This document shows positions 1-10,417 of a stretch of DNA of 64,000 bases, piece by piece. Position numbers and translations under genes: made by a program. This DNA comes from Halochromatium glycolicum. Its GTDB lineage: Bacteria; Pseudomonadota; Gammaproteobacteria; Chromatiales; Chromatiaceae. Within the stretch, counting starts at the first letter, position 1; each line of letters begins with the position of its first letter. The notes under the pieces were generated by a model. The model saw only the letters and a program-made list of their open reading frames with translations. It was not told the DNA's origin and did not search any database. The stretch is taken from the NCBI RefSeq assembly GCF_016584085.1, contig NZ_NRSJ01000003.1, positions 62,001 through 126,000 on the forward strand, written 5' to 3'.

Positions 1-482
1 TCCTCGAGAGCGACCTGTTCAATGCCGGTATCCGCCCGGCGATCAACGCCGGTCTCTCGGTCTCGCGTGTCGGCGGCTCGGCGCAGACCAAGATCATCAA
101 GAAGCTTGGCGGTGGTATTCGGCTCGCCCTGGCGCAGTACCGCGAGCTGGCGGCCTTCTCGCAGTTCGCGTCCGATCTCGACGAGGCCACCCGCAAACAG
201 CTCGAGCGCGGTGAACGGGTCACCGAGCTGATGAAACAGCTGCAGTACCACCCGATGAACGTGGCCGAGATGGCGGTGTCGCTGTTCGCGGCCAATGAAG
301 GCTATCTCGACGATGTCGAGGTCAAGAAGGTCGTCGACTTCGAGCGCGCACTGCAGAGCTATATGGCGAGCAGCCACAAGGGCCTGCTCGACGAGGTCAA
401 TGCGTCGGGCAAATACGACGATGCGGTCCAGAAGGCGCTCCACGAGGCGCTCAAGGACTTCAAGGCCAATCACACCTGGTGA
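1..482 (+). CDS. atpA: ATP synthase F1 subunit alpha, C-terminal part (5' truncated by window edge)
   Basis: The reading frame is open from base 3 to the stop at 480-482 and gives the last ~159 residues of F1 alpha. The segment reads [20 protein letters not shown], then [11 protein letters not shown], then a helical C-terminal domain ending HTW; the first of these is the conserved alpha-subunit stretch after the nucleotide-binding domain. Alpha forms the alternating alpha3-beta3 ring of the membrane-bound ATP synthase and carries the non-catalytic nucleotide sites. atpG, atpD and atpC follow in the usual order on the same strand, so this is the standard F-type operon. The Walker A region lies outside the window. 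Confidence 0.97.
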   Translation, partial: LESDLFNAGIRPAINAGLSVSRVGGSAQTKIIKKLGGGIRLALAQYRELAAFSQFASDLDEATRKQLERGERVTELMKQLQYHPMNVAEMAVSLFAANEGYLDDVEVKKVVDFERALQSYMASSHKGLLDEVNASGKYDDAVQKALHEALKDFKANHTW

Positions 483-568
483 GCGCTCCGCCCGGGCATG
501 ACGGCCCGGGCATGCTCGCCCCGTCGTTCGGCTCAACCGAATAAAGAGGCTCACATACGGAGCACCCC

Positions 569-1441
569 ATGGCAGGCGCCAAAGAGATCCGCACCAAGAT
601 TTCGAGCATCAAGAGCACCCAGAAGATCACGGGTGCAATGGAGATGGTCGCGACCTCAAAGATGCGTAAGGCGCAGGAGCGTATGCAGGCCTCGCGTCCC
701 TACGCCGAGAAGATGCTCCAGGTCATCCGCCACCTGGCCAAGGCATCTCCTGAATACCGGCACAGCTACATGGCCGAGCAGCGCGAGCTCAAGCGCGTCG
801 GCTACATCATCGTCTCGTCCGACCGCGGTCTCTGCGGCGGCCTGAACAGCAACCTGTTCCGCCGGCTGATCGCGACGATGAAGGAGCAGCAAGCGCAGGG
901 CATCGAGCCGGTCTTCTGCACCATCGGCTCCAAGGCGCTCGGCTTCTTCCGTCGCTTCGGTGGCCAGGTCGAGGCGCAGGTGACCCAACTCGGTGACAAG
1001 CCGCATATCGAGGACCTGATCGGCACCGTCAAGGTGATGCTGAACCTGTTCGAGAGCGGCGAGGTCGATGCGATCTACATCGCCTACAACGAGTTCGTCA
1101 ATACGATGACCCAGCAGCCCAAGATTCGGCAGCTGGTCCCGTTGCAGGCCACCGATGATGAAGACCGGCCGACCGGGCCGATCTGGGATTACATCTACGA
1201 GCCCGATGCCCGGGTCGTGCTCGACAATCTGCTGACGCGATACATCGAGTCGCTGGTCTACCAGGCGGTGGTCGAGAATGGCGCCTGCGAGCAAGCGGCG
1301 CGTCGGGTCGCGATGAAGGCCGCATCCGACAACGCCGGCGAGCTGATCGACGAATTGCAGCTGGTCTACAACAAGGCGCGCCAGGCCGCGATCACCCAAG
1401 AGCTATCCGAGATCGTCGCCGGCGCCGCCGCCGTCGGCTAG
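569..1441 (+). CDS. atpG: ATP synthase F1 subunit gamma
   Basis: The 290-residue product has the normal length of bacterial gamma. It begins [20 protein letters not shown] and contains the conserved [13 protein letters not shown] segment, an [10 protein letters not shown] motif, and a C-terminal helix with [12 protein letters not shown]. Gamma is the rotor shaft whose paired N- and C-terminal helices turn inside the alpha3-beta3 ring and couple proton flow to catalysis. The gene lies 86 bases after atpA and 85 bases before atpD. The start at 569 matches the family N-terminus exactly. Confidence 0.98.
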   Translation: MAGAKEIRTKISSIKSTQKITGAMEMVATSKMRKAQERMQASRPYAEKMLQVIRHLAKASPEYRHSYMAEQRELKRVGYIIVSSDRGLCGGLNSNLFRRLIATMKEQQAQGIEPVFCTIGSKALGFFRRFGGQVEAQVTQLGDKPHIEDLIGTVKVMLNLFESGEVDAIYIAYNEFVNTMTQQPKIRQLVPLQATDDEDRPTGPIWDYIYEPDARVVLDNLLTRYIESLVYQAVVENGACEQAARRVAMKAASDNAGELIDELQLVYNKARQAAITQELSEIVAGAAAVG

Positions 1442-1481
1442 GCCGCGCGCCGGGTCCGAACGGCAACCGAATTCAGGTTAA

Positions 1482-2903
<1,422 letters not shown>

Positions 2904-2932
2904 CCGCAGAGCGGTTGCGGAGGGCCTAAATC

Positions 2933-3358
2933 ATGGCAATGACCGTTCATGTCGACATCGTCAGCGCCGAGGGTGCGATCCACTCCGGGCTTGCATCGAT
3001 GCTCTACGCTCCGGGGGAGATGGGCGAGCTCGGCATCGCCGCCCGCCACGCCCCGCTGATCACGCGGCTTAAGCCCGGGGATGTCCGGGTCGAGGACGAG
3101 CACGGCAAGCAGGAGCATTTCTATGTCTCCGGCGGCATGCTCGAGGTGCAGCCCGATATCATCACCGTGCTCGCCGACACCGCGATCCGGGCCGAGAACA
3201 TCGATGAGGCCAAGGCGCTGGAGGCCAAGCGCCGTGCCGAGGACGCGCTCGCGGGCCAGACCGCCGAGTTCGAGTACGCAAAGGCCCAATCGGAGCTCGC
3301 TGAGGCGATCGCCCAGCTCCGGGCGATCGAGCGGCTGCGCAAGATGCGCTCGTCCTGA
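2933..3358 (+). CDS. atpC: ATP synthase F1 subunit epsilon
   Basis: The 141-residue product has an N-terminal beta-sandwich (MTVHVDIVSAEGAIHSG, GELGIAARHAPLITRLKPG) and a C-terminal two-helix domain ending in RLRKMRSS. Epsilon binds gamma and the c-ring and can inhibit ATP hydrolysis through its C-terminal helices. It starts 29 bases after atpD and is the last gene of the atp operon here. The operon end is marked by a family A repeat (3363-3525) and a strong terminator (3546-3583). Confidence 0.97.
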   Translation: MAMTVHVDIVSAEGAIHSGLASMLYAPGEMGELGIAARHAPLITRLKPGDVRVEDEHGKQEHFYVSGGMLEVQPDIITVLADTAIRAENIDEAKALEAKRRAEDALAGQTAEFEYAKAQSELAEAIAQLRAIERLRKMRSS

Positions 3359-3362
3359 TCGT

Positions 3363-3525
3363 TTAGGCGATTGCCGGAAAAGCTCGTACCGAATTGCGCA
3401 GGATTTTCGTTTGCCTTCGAGGAGCGTCGCCGGGAGCATAGCCGGGCTATGTGACCGGCGGCGCGACGAAGAAGGCGAGCAAAAAGACCAGCAAGGCGGT
3501 ATGGGCTTTGACAGAAATCGCCTTA
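3363..3525 (+). repeat. Family A dispersed repeat, copy 1 (163 bp)
   Basis: This non-coding element starts five bases after the atpC stop. It recurs inverted at 59508-59670 with the same length and nearly the same sequence, and in a shorter direct copy at 61545-61695. Its ends form an inverted repeat (AGGCGATT ... AATCGCCT), and inside is a small palindrome around CATAGCCGGGCTATG. The right edge carries TTGACA in all three copies. No open frame is shared by the copies, so it looks like a MITE-like or structured intergenic repeat, not a gene. Confidence 0.85.
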
Positions 3526-3545
3526 GAAGACCGCCTGGATCAGAC

Positions 3546-3583
3546 CGCGACACCCCCGCCGAAGTGCGGGGGTGTCGCGTTTT
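3546..3583 (+). terminator. Rho-independent terminator of the atp operon
   Basis: A perfect 14-bp stem (3546-3559 with 3566-3579) closes a six-base loop and is followed by TTTT at 3580-3583. It lies beyond atpC and the family A repeat and before glmU, so it should end the atp transcript and separate glmUS transcription from it. Between here and glmU a weaker stem (AGCCAAG/CTTGGCT, 3612-3635) is also visible in the glmU leader. Confidence 0.9.
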
Positions 3584-3799
3584 GGCCCGGGCGTTCTTGT
3601 ACCCGCTCCACAGCCAAGTCCAGTCTGGCTTGGCTGGGGTATCATCAGGGCCATGGTGGTTTGGCCGGGTCGGTATTGCTGCGGCTAGCCGGGACGAATC
3701 AGCGAACATCAGCCCGGTTAAGGTCTTGCTGTGAACGCCTGACAGGTCCGGCTTGGATGGGTGGTAGTTGGCTTTTCTCTGACTGACGAGGACGCATCG

Positions 3800-5161
3800 A
3801 TGAAGCTGGGTGTCGTCATTCTCGCCGCCGGTAAAGGGACACGCATGCGGTCGGCGTTGCCGAAGGTGCTCCATCCGCTGGCGGGGAGGCCCCTGTTGGG
3901 GCATGTGCTGGATGCCGCGGCCGCCTTGGGGGCGGCGCGTGTCTGTGTCGTCTATGGGCACGGCGGTGCCCAGGTTCCCGAGGCCTTTCCCCAGAGCAAG
4001 GCGCACTGGATCGAACAGGCTGAGCGGCTCGGCACGGGGCATGCGGTGATGCAGGCGATGCCGGGGCTGTCCGAGATGGACCGAGTGCTCGTGCTCTACG
4101 GTGATGTGCCGCTGATCGAGCCTGAGACGCTCAACCGGCTCGTCGATGACACGGCGGACACCCAACTCGGTCTGTTGACCATGGAGCTGGATGATCCGAC
4201 GGGCTATGGCCGCATCGTCCGCGACAAGAGCGGACGGGTGCTGCGCATCGTCGAGCAGAAGGATGCGAGCACGGCCGAACGGGCGATTACCGAGGTCAAC
4301 ACTGGGATCATCGTTGCTGATCGGTCGAGTCTGGACACCTGGCTTGGCCGAATCGATGACAATAATGTCCAACGCGAGTATTACCTTACCGATGTGATCG
4401 GTCTTGCAGTGGGTGAGGGCGTCGAGGTCGCGACCACGGCGCCGGAGACCCTCGAAGAGGTTGCCGGCGTCAACGATCGCGCCCAGCTCGCCGCGCTCGA
4501 ACGCCACTATCAACACGGCCTTGCGACGAAGCTGATGCACGGCGGCACCACCCTGGCCGACCCCGGCCGGCTCGATGTGCGCGGTTCCCTGAGCTGCGAC
4601 CAGGATGTCTTCCTCGACGTCAACCTCGTCTGCGAAGGGCGGGTGCGCATCGGGGCCAACTGCCGGATCGGACCGAACTGCATCCTCAAGGACTGTACGC
4701 TCGGCGCCGGCGTTGAGGTGCTGGCGAATTCGGTCATTGAGGGTGCGTCGGTCGGACCCGGCGCGCGGATCGGCCCGTTCGCGCGGCTGCGGCCGGAGGC
4801 GGAGATCGCCGAGGAGTGCCATATCGGCAACTTCGTCGAGGTCAAGAAGGCCCGTATCGCGGCCGGTAGCAAGGTCAATCACCTGAGCTATGTCGGCGAT
4901 GCCGAGATCGGGGCTGGCGTCAACGTCGGCGCTGGCACCATCACCTGCAACTATGATGGCGCCAACAAGCACCGCACGGTGATCGGCGACGGCGCCTTCA
5001 TCGGCTCGAACACCGCCTTGGTGGCCCCGGTCGAGGTGGGGGCGGGTGCGACGATCGGCGCCGGCTCGGTCATCAATCGCGATGCGCCAGCCGAGCGCCT
5101 GACCCTGACGCGCGCTCGGCAAACGACGATCGACGATTGGCAGCGGCCGAAGAAACGATGA
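3800..5161 (+). CDS. glmU: Bifunctional GlcNAc-1-P uridyltransferase / glucosamine-1-P acetyltransferase
   Basis: The 453-residue product makes UDP-GlcNAc, the cytoplasmic precursor of peptidoglycan and lipid A, by acetylating glucosamine-1-phosphate and then transferring UMP. The N-terminal half has the pyrophosphorylase signature LAAGKGTRMRS followed by PKVLHPLAG. The C-terminal half is a left-handed beta-helix of hexapeptide repeats (IGANCRIGPNC, GAGTITCNYDGANKHRT). The ATG at 3800 is chosen because GAGGA lies 8 bases upstream and MKLGVVILAAG matches the family start; an in-frame upstream start at 3761 is unlikely. glmS follows, as in many gammaproteobacteria. Confidence 0.97.
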   Translation: MKLGVVILAAGKGTRMRSALPKVLHPLAGRPLLGHVLDAAAALGAARVCVVYGHGGAQVPEAFPQSKAHWIEQAERLGTGHAVMQAMPGLSEMDRVLVLYGDVPLIEPETLNRLVDDTADTQLGLLTMELDDPTGYGRIVRDKSGRVLRIVEQKDASTAERAITEVNTGIIVADRSSLDTWLGRIDDNNVQREYYLTDVIGLAVGEGVEVATTAPETLEEVAGVNDRAQLAALERHYQHGLATKLMHGGTTLADPGRLDVRGSLSCDQDVFLDVNLVCEGRVRIGANCRIGPNCILKDCTLGAGVEVLANSVIEGASVGPGARIGPFARLRPEAEIAEECHIGNFVEVKKARIAAGSKVNHLSYVGDAEIGAGVNVGAGTITCNYDGANKHRTVIGDGAFIGSNTALVAPVEVGAGATIGAGSVINRDAPAERLTLTRARQTTIDDWQRPKKR

Positions 5162-5250
5162 CGGGCGCGCCCGGCGTCAGCGCCGCTGGGCTTGACTGCA
5201 CGTGCCCGGCGTACGTGCGGATCTCAGATTAGACGCAAGGGGGTCACGAG

Positions 5251-7083
5251 ATGTGCGGCATCGTTGGTGCTATTGCCCATCGGCCGGTTGCGCCGATCCT
5301 GCTCGAGGGGCTCAAGCGCCTCGAATACCGCGGCTATGATTCGGCCGGACTCGCGGTCATCGGCCCGGAGGGGCCGATCGGTCGGCTGCGTACGCTTGGG
5401 AAGGTCTCGAAGCTCAGCGAGGCGGTGGACAGTCACCCGCTTCCCGGCACGCTCGGAATCGCCCATACGCGCTGGGCGACCCACGGCGAGCCATCGACTG
5501 CCAACGCGCACCCGCACATGGCGCGTGAACGCTGCGCCATCGTCCACAACGGTATCATCGAGAATCACGAGCCACTGCGGCGCGAGCAGCTCGAGCAGGG
5601 CCATCGCTTCACCTCGCAGACCGATACCGAGGTCATCGTCCATGCCATCTACGACGAGCTCGATGCAGGGCATGACCTGACCGAGGCGGTGCGCCGCACT
5701 GTCGGTCGGCTCGAGGGCGCCTATGCCCTCGGTGTGATCGACCGCCAGACCCCGGATCGGATGCTCGCGGCGCGCCAAGGCAGCCCGCTGGTGATCGGTG
5801 TTGGCTTCCAGGAGCACTTCATCGCCTCCGACGTCTTCGCCCTGCTCCCGGTCACCAACCGTTTCATCTTCCTCGAGGAAGGCGACATCGCCGAGCTGGG
5901 GCGCGAACAGCTGACGATCTGGGACGCCCAAGGCGAGATCGTCGAGCGGCCGGTGCGGACCTCGACGGTCGCGGCCGACTCGACCGAGCGCGGTCGTTTC
6001 CGGCATTTCATGCAGAAGGAGATCTTTGAGCAGCCGCGGGCGATCACCGACACCCTCGAAGGCCGCCTCAGCGCCGACGGCGTGCTGCCCGAGGCATTCG
6101 GTGTCGATGCCGAGGCGGTCTTTGCCGAGACTCGGGCGGTCACCATCGTCGCCTGCGGCACGAGCTTCCACGCCGGTCTGGTCGCCCGCTACTGGATCGA
6201 AGCACTCGTGGGCATCCCGTGCAATGTCGAGGTCGCAAGCGAGTACCGCTACCGTCAGCAGGTGGTGCCACCGAGTTCGCTGTTCGTCACCATCTCCCAG
6301 TCCGGCGAGACGGCCGATACCTTGGCCGCATTGCGCATCGCCAAGGAGAGCGGCTATGCGACGACACTGGCGATTTGCAACGTCCCCGAGAGCAGCCTGG
6401 TGCGGGAATCCGACCTGGTGCTCCTGACCCGCGCCGGTCCGGAGATCGGCGTCGCCTCGACCAAGGCCTTCACGACCCAGCTCGTCGCGCTCCTACTGCT
6501 GACGCTGACGCTCGCCCGCCTGCATCGCACGGCGCCGGGCGACGACAGTGCCAGCGTCGCATTGCTGCGCTCGCTGCCTGCGCAGCTCGAGCGCGTGCTC
6601 GCGCTCGATGAGACCGTCGCTGTGCTGGCTGAGCGCTTCGTCGAGAAACACCATTGCCTGTTCCTCGGCCGCGGCGAGGCCTATCCGATCGCAATGGAGG
6701 GGGCGCTCAAGCTCAAGGAGATCTCCTACATCCACGCCGAGGCCTATCCAGCCGGTGAGCTCAAGCATGGCCCACTGGCGTTGATCGACGAGGACATGCC
6801 GGTCGTCGTGGTCGCGCCCAACAACGCGCTGCTCGAGAAGCTCAAGTCCAACCTCGAGGAGGTGCGCGCCCGCGGCGGCGAGCTTTACGTCTTCGCCGAC
6901 GACCAGGTCCCGTTCCAGGAGGACCCGGACGTCACCATCATCCGCGTCCCCGAGACCGACGACCTGATCGATCCGCTGGTGTTCACGATTCCATTGCAGC
7001 TACTGGCCTACCATGTCGCCGTGCTCAAGGGGACCGACGTCGATCAGCCACGCAATCTGGCGAAATCGGTCACGGTCGAGTAG
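5251..7083 (+). CDS. glmS: Glutamine--fructose-6-phosphate aminotransferase (isomerizing)
   Basis: The 610-residue product has the usual GlmS length. It makes glucosamine-6-phosphate from fructose-6-phosphate and glutamine, the first step towards UDP-GlcNAc. The N-terminal glutaminase domain begins MCGIVGA, so Cys2 is the nucleophile, and carries HTRWATHG. Two SIS sugar-isomerase domains follow, with SQSGETADT and STKAFTTQ, and the C-terminus ends in the conserved [18 protein letters not shown] precedes the ATG. It lies 89 bases after glmU on the same strand. No glmS ribozyme is seen, as expected outside Firmicutes. Confidence 0.98.
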   Translation: MCGIVGAIAHRPVAPILLEGLKRLEYRGYDSAGLAVIGPEGPIGRLRTLGKVSKLSEAVDSHPLPGTLGIAHTRWATHGEPSTANAHPHMARERCAIVHNGIIENHEPLRREQLEQGHRFTSQTDTEVIVHAIYDELDAGHDLTEAVRRTVGRLEGAYALGVIDRQTPDRMLAARQGSPLVIGVGFQEHFIASDVFALLPVTNRFIFLEEGDIAELGREQLTIWDAQGEIVERPVRTSTVAADSTERGRFRHFMQKEIFEQPRAITDTLEGRLSADGVLPEAFGVDAEAVFAETRAVTIVACGTSFHAGLVARYWIEALVGIPCNVEVASEYRYRQQVVPPSSLFVTISQSGETADTLAALRIAKESGYATTLAICNVPESSLVRESDLVLLTRAGPEIGVASTKAFTTQLVALLLLTLTLARLHRTAPGDDSASVALLRSLPAQLERVLALDETVAVLAERFVEKHHCLFLGRGEAYPIAMEGALKLKEISYIHAEAYPAGELKHGPLALIDEDMPVVVVAPNNALLEKLKSNLEEVRARGGELYVFADDQVPFQEDPDVTIIRVPETDDLIDPLVFTIPLQLLAYHVAVLKGTDVDQPRNLAKSVTVE

Positions 7084-7244
7084 GGTCCGTGATCGCCCCT
7101 GCGCGACCGGCTAGCTGACGGCCGAGCCCTGTTCCGCTGAGCGAAAAGGCTCGATCGAAACCGCCGTTTGACGCGCGTTGTGCGGGCTCGTACAAGCCAG
7201 CGGAGATCCCGAGACCGATTGTCGCTGTCCCCAATGGTCGTGGG

Positions 7245-7314
7245 GTAGGAGCCCGCTTGCGGGCGATCTTCGCCGCCGTGAGCGCGGCCTGCTCGCCCGC
7301 AGGCGGGCTCCTAC
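7245..7314. repeat. REP-type inverted pair (REPIN-like)
   Basis: Two 22-base arms (7245-7266 and 7293-7314) are inverted copies with one mismatch and flank a 26-base spacer. Each arm begins GTAGGAGCCCGC, which resembles the GTAGGAGC-type REP sequences common between genes of gammaproteobacteria and mobilised by RAYT transposases. It lies 162 bases after the glmS stop, where such elements usually sit. No transposase gene is present in the window. Confidence 0.75.
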
Positions 7315-7361
7315 AGCGCTGAGAGCCAGATGGCAGGAAAAGGGTCTCGGCCTTTCTGACG

Positions 7362-7395
7362 CGATGCACTTGCCGGGCATGTTGATAGGGTCTCT
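7362..7395 (+). repeat. Family C repeat, right-end fragment
   Basis: The bases CTTGCCGGGCA followed by TTGATAGGGTCTC match the right end of the family C element seen complete at 27825-27905. Only this end is recognisable. It abuts a family B copy at 7397-7477, the same B/C association seen at 41155-41312. Confidence 0.55.
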
Positions 7396-7396
7396 A

Positions 7397-7477
7397 AACC
7401 GCGTCCAGAGACAGAAACGTCATTCTTCCGCGGCAGGCGCGGTCAAAATTGCACATCTCAAACTGGACGCAGTGTAG
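7397..7477 (-). repeat. Family B dispersed repeat, copy 1 (81 bp)
   Basis: Its reverse complement matches 41209-41289 at 76 of 81 positions by hand alignment. The element has inverted ends (GCGTCCAG ... CTGGACGC) and no coding capacity. It lies between glmS and the GGDEF/EAL gene, in a 431-base gap that otherwise contains only the REP pair and a family C fragment. Confidence 0.8.
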
Positions 7478-7514
7478 AGGCCAAAGGTCCGGATTCCTGC
7501 GCACCGCGATCGTT

Positions 7515-10076
7515 TCAGTCGGCCCATCCCGCGGTTCCTTTGCGTTGCTGCAGATACCGCTCGAGCGCATCGGCGTCCAGCGGCCTTGAAAAGAGGTAGC
7601 CCTGTCCGGTATGGCAGCCTTCGCGGATCAGGAAATCGAGCTGCTCGTCGGTTTCGATGCCTTCCGCGAGCACCTCGAGCGAGAGGCTGCGCGCGAGTCC
7701 GATAACGGCCTTGGCGATGGCGACGTCGTTGGGGTCATGGGGGAGGTCCGAGACGAACGATTGGTCGACCTTGAGCTTGGTCAGCGGCAGCGAGCGCAGA
7801 TAGCTCAGCGATGAATAGCCGGTGCCGAAGTCGTCGACGGCGATCCTGGCCCCGAGCTTGCGCAGTTGCGCCAAGCGCCGGGCGGCCAGCTCGGGCGCCT
7901 GCAACATGATGGACTCGGTGATCTCGAGCTCGAGCGATCCAGGGCGCAAGCTGCTGTCTTCGAGCGCGGCATGCACCATCTCGATCATGTCGTCTTGATC
8001 GAACTGCTTGACCGAGAGGTTGACGCTGACAATCGCGCTTTCGGTCATCAGGCCGGCCGTCTGCCATCGTTGCATCTGGCGGGTTGCCTCATACAGCACC
8101 CACTCCCCGATCCCGAGGATGCTCCCGGATTCCTCGGCGAGCGGGATGAAACGGGCAGGCGAAACCAGGCCCATTTCGGGGTGCTGCCAGCGCACGAGCG
8201 CCTCGACCCCGCAAACCCCACCGCTCGCAAGGTCGAACTGCGGCTGATAGTGCAGGATCAGCTCGCCGTGGACGACGGCCTGATGCAGGCTTGCCTCGAG
8301 CAGGATGCGCTCGAAGGCCTTGGCCGTGAGATCCTGAGAATAGTATTGATAGGTATTCCGGCCTTCCTCCTTGGCGCGGTGCAGGGCAGCGTCGGCATTG
8401 CGGACCAGCTCGTCCACGCTGTCGCCGTGCTCTGGGTAGAGGCTCAGACCGATGCAGGCACCGAGGAAGAGTCTATGGCCCTGCACCTTGAACGACTCCG
8501 CGAACAGGCCGAGGATCTTACGCGCGACCAGCGCGGCATCGGAATCCTGCTTCAGCTCGGTGAGGATGATCGCGAACTCGTCGCTGCCCATCCGGGCTAG
8601 GGTGTCGTCCTCACGGAAGATCGTTCGAAGTCGCTTGGCAACGGAGCGCAGGACCTCGTCGCCGTAGTTGTGATCGAAGCTGTCGTTGATGTGCTTGAAG
8701 CGATCCAGGTCGATGAAGAGCACGGCCAGCTTGGTGCCACGTCTGTGCGCACGACGGATCCCCTGGCTGAGACGGTCCGCGAACAGAAGCCGGTTCGGTA
8801 GCCCGGTCAGGGTGTCGTGCTGGACCAGGTGCGCATAACTGAGATCCTTCTCCCGTAGCTGCTCCACGAGTGCGAGCTGCTCGGTGATGTCACGCGAGGA
8901 CTCGATGATTCCAATGAGCGCACGCCGCTCGTCGCGCAGTGGGGTCGCAACCATCTTGAGCGTCCTTTGCTCACCGTTGCGGCCGTTATGGGTATGGATG
9001 ACCCGGCAGGTGCGGCCCGTGCTCAGGACCTCCTGCAACGGACAGGGGTGCTCCGTGCCCGAGCAGGGCTGCTCGCTGTGGTGCGAGACCTGGTGGCACT
9101 TGAGGCAACTGGTATCGAGCTGAACGACGGCGCTGGCTTGGCGCGCGACGCGATTCATCCGTAAGACCGTGTAGTCTCTCGCGATGACCAGAATCGGGTC
9201 ATCGATGCCATCCATGACGTTCTGCAGAAACGCCCGCTCGGCCTCCAATGCCTGCCGGGCACGCTTTCGCTCGCTGATGTCGCGCGCGACACCGAGCCCC
9301 ATCCAGCGCTCGCCTTGGCGCATCGCCGACAGCGACAACTCGATCGGTAGCAGCGTGCCGTTCTTGTGTCTGGCCTCCACCTCCAAGGTCTTGCCGATGG
9401 CTGATCCCTCGCCGGTCTGCGCGAATTGGGCGAGCCCGTACCGTGCTGCTCTCTCGTGATGCTCGGGCGCTAGGAGGGCATGGAGCGGCTGTCCGAGTGC
9501 CTCCGCGGCGCTGTAGCCGAAGAGCTGCTCGGCAGCGGGGTTCCAGATCCGGATCTCGTCGGTTGCGGCGTCGGTGACGACAAAGGCGTCACGGATGCTG
9601 TCGAGCGCAATCCGGAATTGCTGGTCACGGAGTGCGATCGCGCTCGCCATGCGATTGAATGACTGCGCCACCTCCGCCAACTCGTCCTGCCCGGTCGTTG
9701 GGAGCCGCGCTGAGTAGTCGCCCCGCTCGAGGGCGGCAATACCGGACTGGATTCGCCGAAGCCGGCCGATGACGAGGTATTGCAGCAGGGCGCCGCCGAC
9801 GATGAAGAGGATCAGAAAGATCAGGGCGTGATCGCGCAGTCTGGTAGGAAAGCCAGCGTCTGTCTGCTCCTCGGCCTGGACGGCTCCGGGCACATCTTGT
9901 TGCGACGAACGGTAATGATCCAGCTGCACGGCCAGGAAGCCCGCCAGCACTGCCACTCCGGTCGCGAGCCAGATCTTGAGCTGAAGGCGCGATAGCCGCG
10001 GACGCTTGCGCTGATTCCCGTCAGGCGGCTTAGCCGCGGGCGGCGAGGTCCTGCGATGAAAGCTCGGGGTGCTCAT
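7515..10076 (-). CDS. Membrane PAS-PAS-GGDEF-EAL protein (cyclic-di-GMP turnover)
   Basis: The 853-residue product has two membrane segments (about 33-50 and 84-103) around a ~35-residue periplasmic loop, then a HAMP-like linker, PAS1 (about 152-270), PAS2 (about 285-405), a GGDEF domain and an EAL domain. The diguanylate cyclase signature is GSDEF at 497-501, close to consensus and possibly active. The EAL motif at 625-627 and DDFGTGYSSL near 749 suggest an active phosphodiesterase. PAS2 carries a Cys/His cluster (C324, C327, H328, C338, C345) including CLKCH. The ATG overlaps the stop of the upstream EAL remnant (ATGA), so translation may be coupled. Input signal and net activity cannot be told from sequence. 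Confidence 0.92.
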   Translation of the reverse strand: MSTPSFHRRTSPPAAKPPDGNQRKRPRLSRLQLKIWLATGVAVLAGFLAVQLDHYRSSQQDVPGAVQAEEQTDAGFPTRLRDHALIFLILFIVGGALLQYLVIGRLRRIQSGIAALERGDYSARLPTTGQDELAEVAQSFNRMASAIALRDQQFRIALDSIRDAFVVTDAATDEIRIWNPAAEQLFGYSAAEALGQPLHALLAPEHHERAARYGLAQFAQTGEGSAIGKTLEVEARHKNGTLLPIELSLSAMRQGERWMGLGVARDISERKRARQALEAERAFLQNVMDGIDDPILVIARDYTVLRMNRVARQASAVVQLDTSCLKCHQVSHHSEQPCSGTEHPCPLQEVLSTGRTCRVIHTHNGRNGEQRTLKMVATPLRDERRALIGIIESSRDITEQLALVEQLREKDLSYAHLVQHDTLTGLPNRLLFADRLSQGIRRAHRRGTKLAVLFIDLDRFKHINDSFDHNYGDEVLRSVAKRLRTIFREDDTLARMGSDEFAIILTELKQDSDAALVARKILGLFAESFKVQGHRLFLGACIGLSLYPEHGDSVDELVRNADAALHRAKEEGRNTYQYYSQDLTAKAFERILLEASLHQAVVHGELILHYQPQFDLASGGVCGVEALVRWQHPEMGLVSPARFIPLAEESGSILGIGEWVLYEATRQMQRWQTAGLMTESAIVSVNLSVKQFDQDDMIEMVHAALEDSSLRPGSLELEITESIMLQAPELAARRLAQLRKLGARIAVDDFGTGYSSLSYLRSLPLTKLKVDQSFVSDLPHDPNDVAIAKAVIGLARSLSLEVLAEGIETDEQLDFLIREGCHTGQGYLFSRPLDADALERYLQQRKGTAGWAD

Positions 10077-10417
10077 GCCCAGGCGGTCGCGAGCGACTCG
10101 GACGGCACGGGTCTACCGAACAGAAAGCCCTGTACCTCGGAGCAGCCGACCTGACGCAGGCAATCGGCTTGCTCCTGGGTCTCGACACCTCCAGCCAACA
10201 TCTCCAGCCCGAGACGGTCGCCCAATGCGAAGATGGCACGCACGATGACGTCGTCATCGCTGTCATGGGTGAGGTTTTCGACACAGGAGGCGTTGATCTT
10301 GAGCCGGTTCAGCGGCAGCCGTTTGAGGTAGGCCAATGACGAGTAACCTGTGCCGAGATCGTCGACCGCCAGGGGGATGCCCAGTGCCCTGAGTTCCTGC
10401 AAGGTGCCCATCGAGTG
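10073..10417 (-). pseudogene. EAL-domain remnant, cut off from the response regulator by an in-frame TAG
   Basis: This frame continues that of the response regulator ending at 10418 and is separated from it only by a TAG codon (complement of 10418-10420). It encodes the C-terminal part of an EAL domain: AVDDLGTGYSSLAYLKRLPL, LKINASCVENL and QGFLFGRPVP. The last residues before the stop are LKITESAIMHRP, the preceding EAL segment. The first half of the domain, including the EAL motif itself, is absent. An internal ATG could start a 112-residue peptide at 10411, but it could not form an active phosphodiesterase. I infer decay by deletion plus a nonsense mutation. Confidence 0.75.

Noticed and set aside
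9090..9120. CxxCH in the GGDEF-EAL protein as a cytochrome c haem site
   Set aside because: The motif lies after both membrane segments in a cytoplasmic PAS domain, where c-type haem is not attached.
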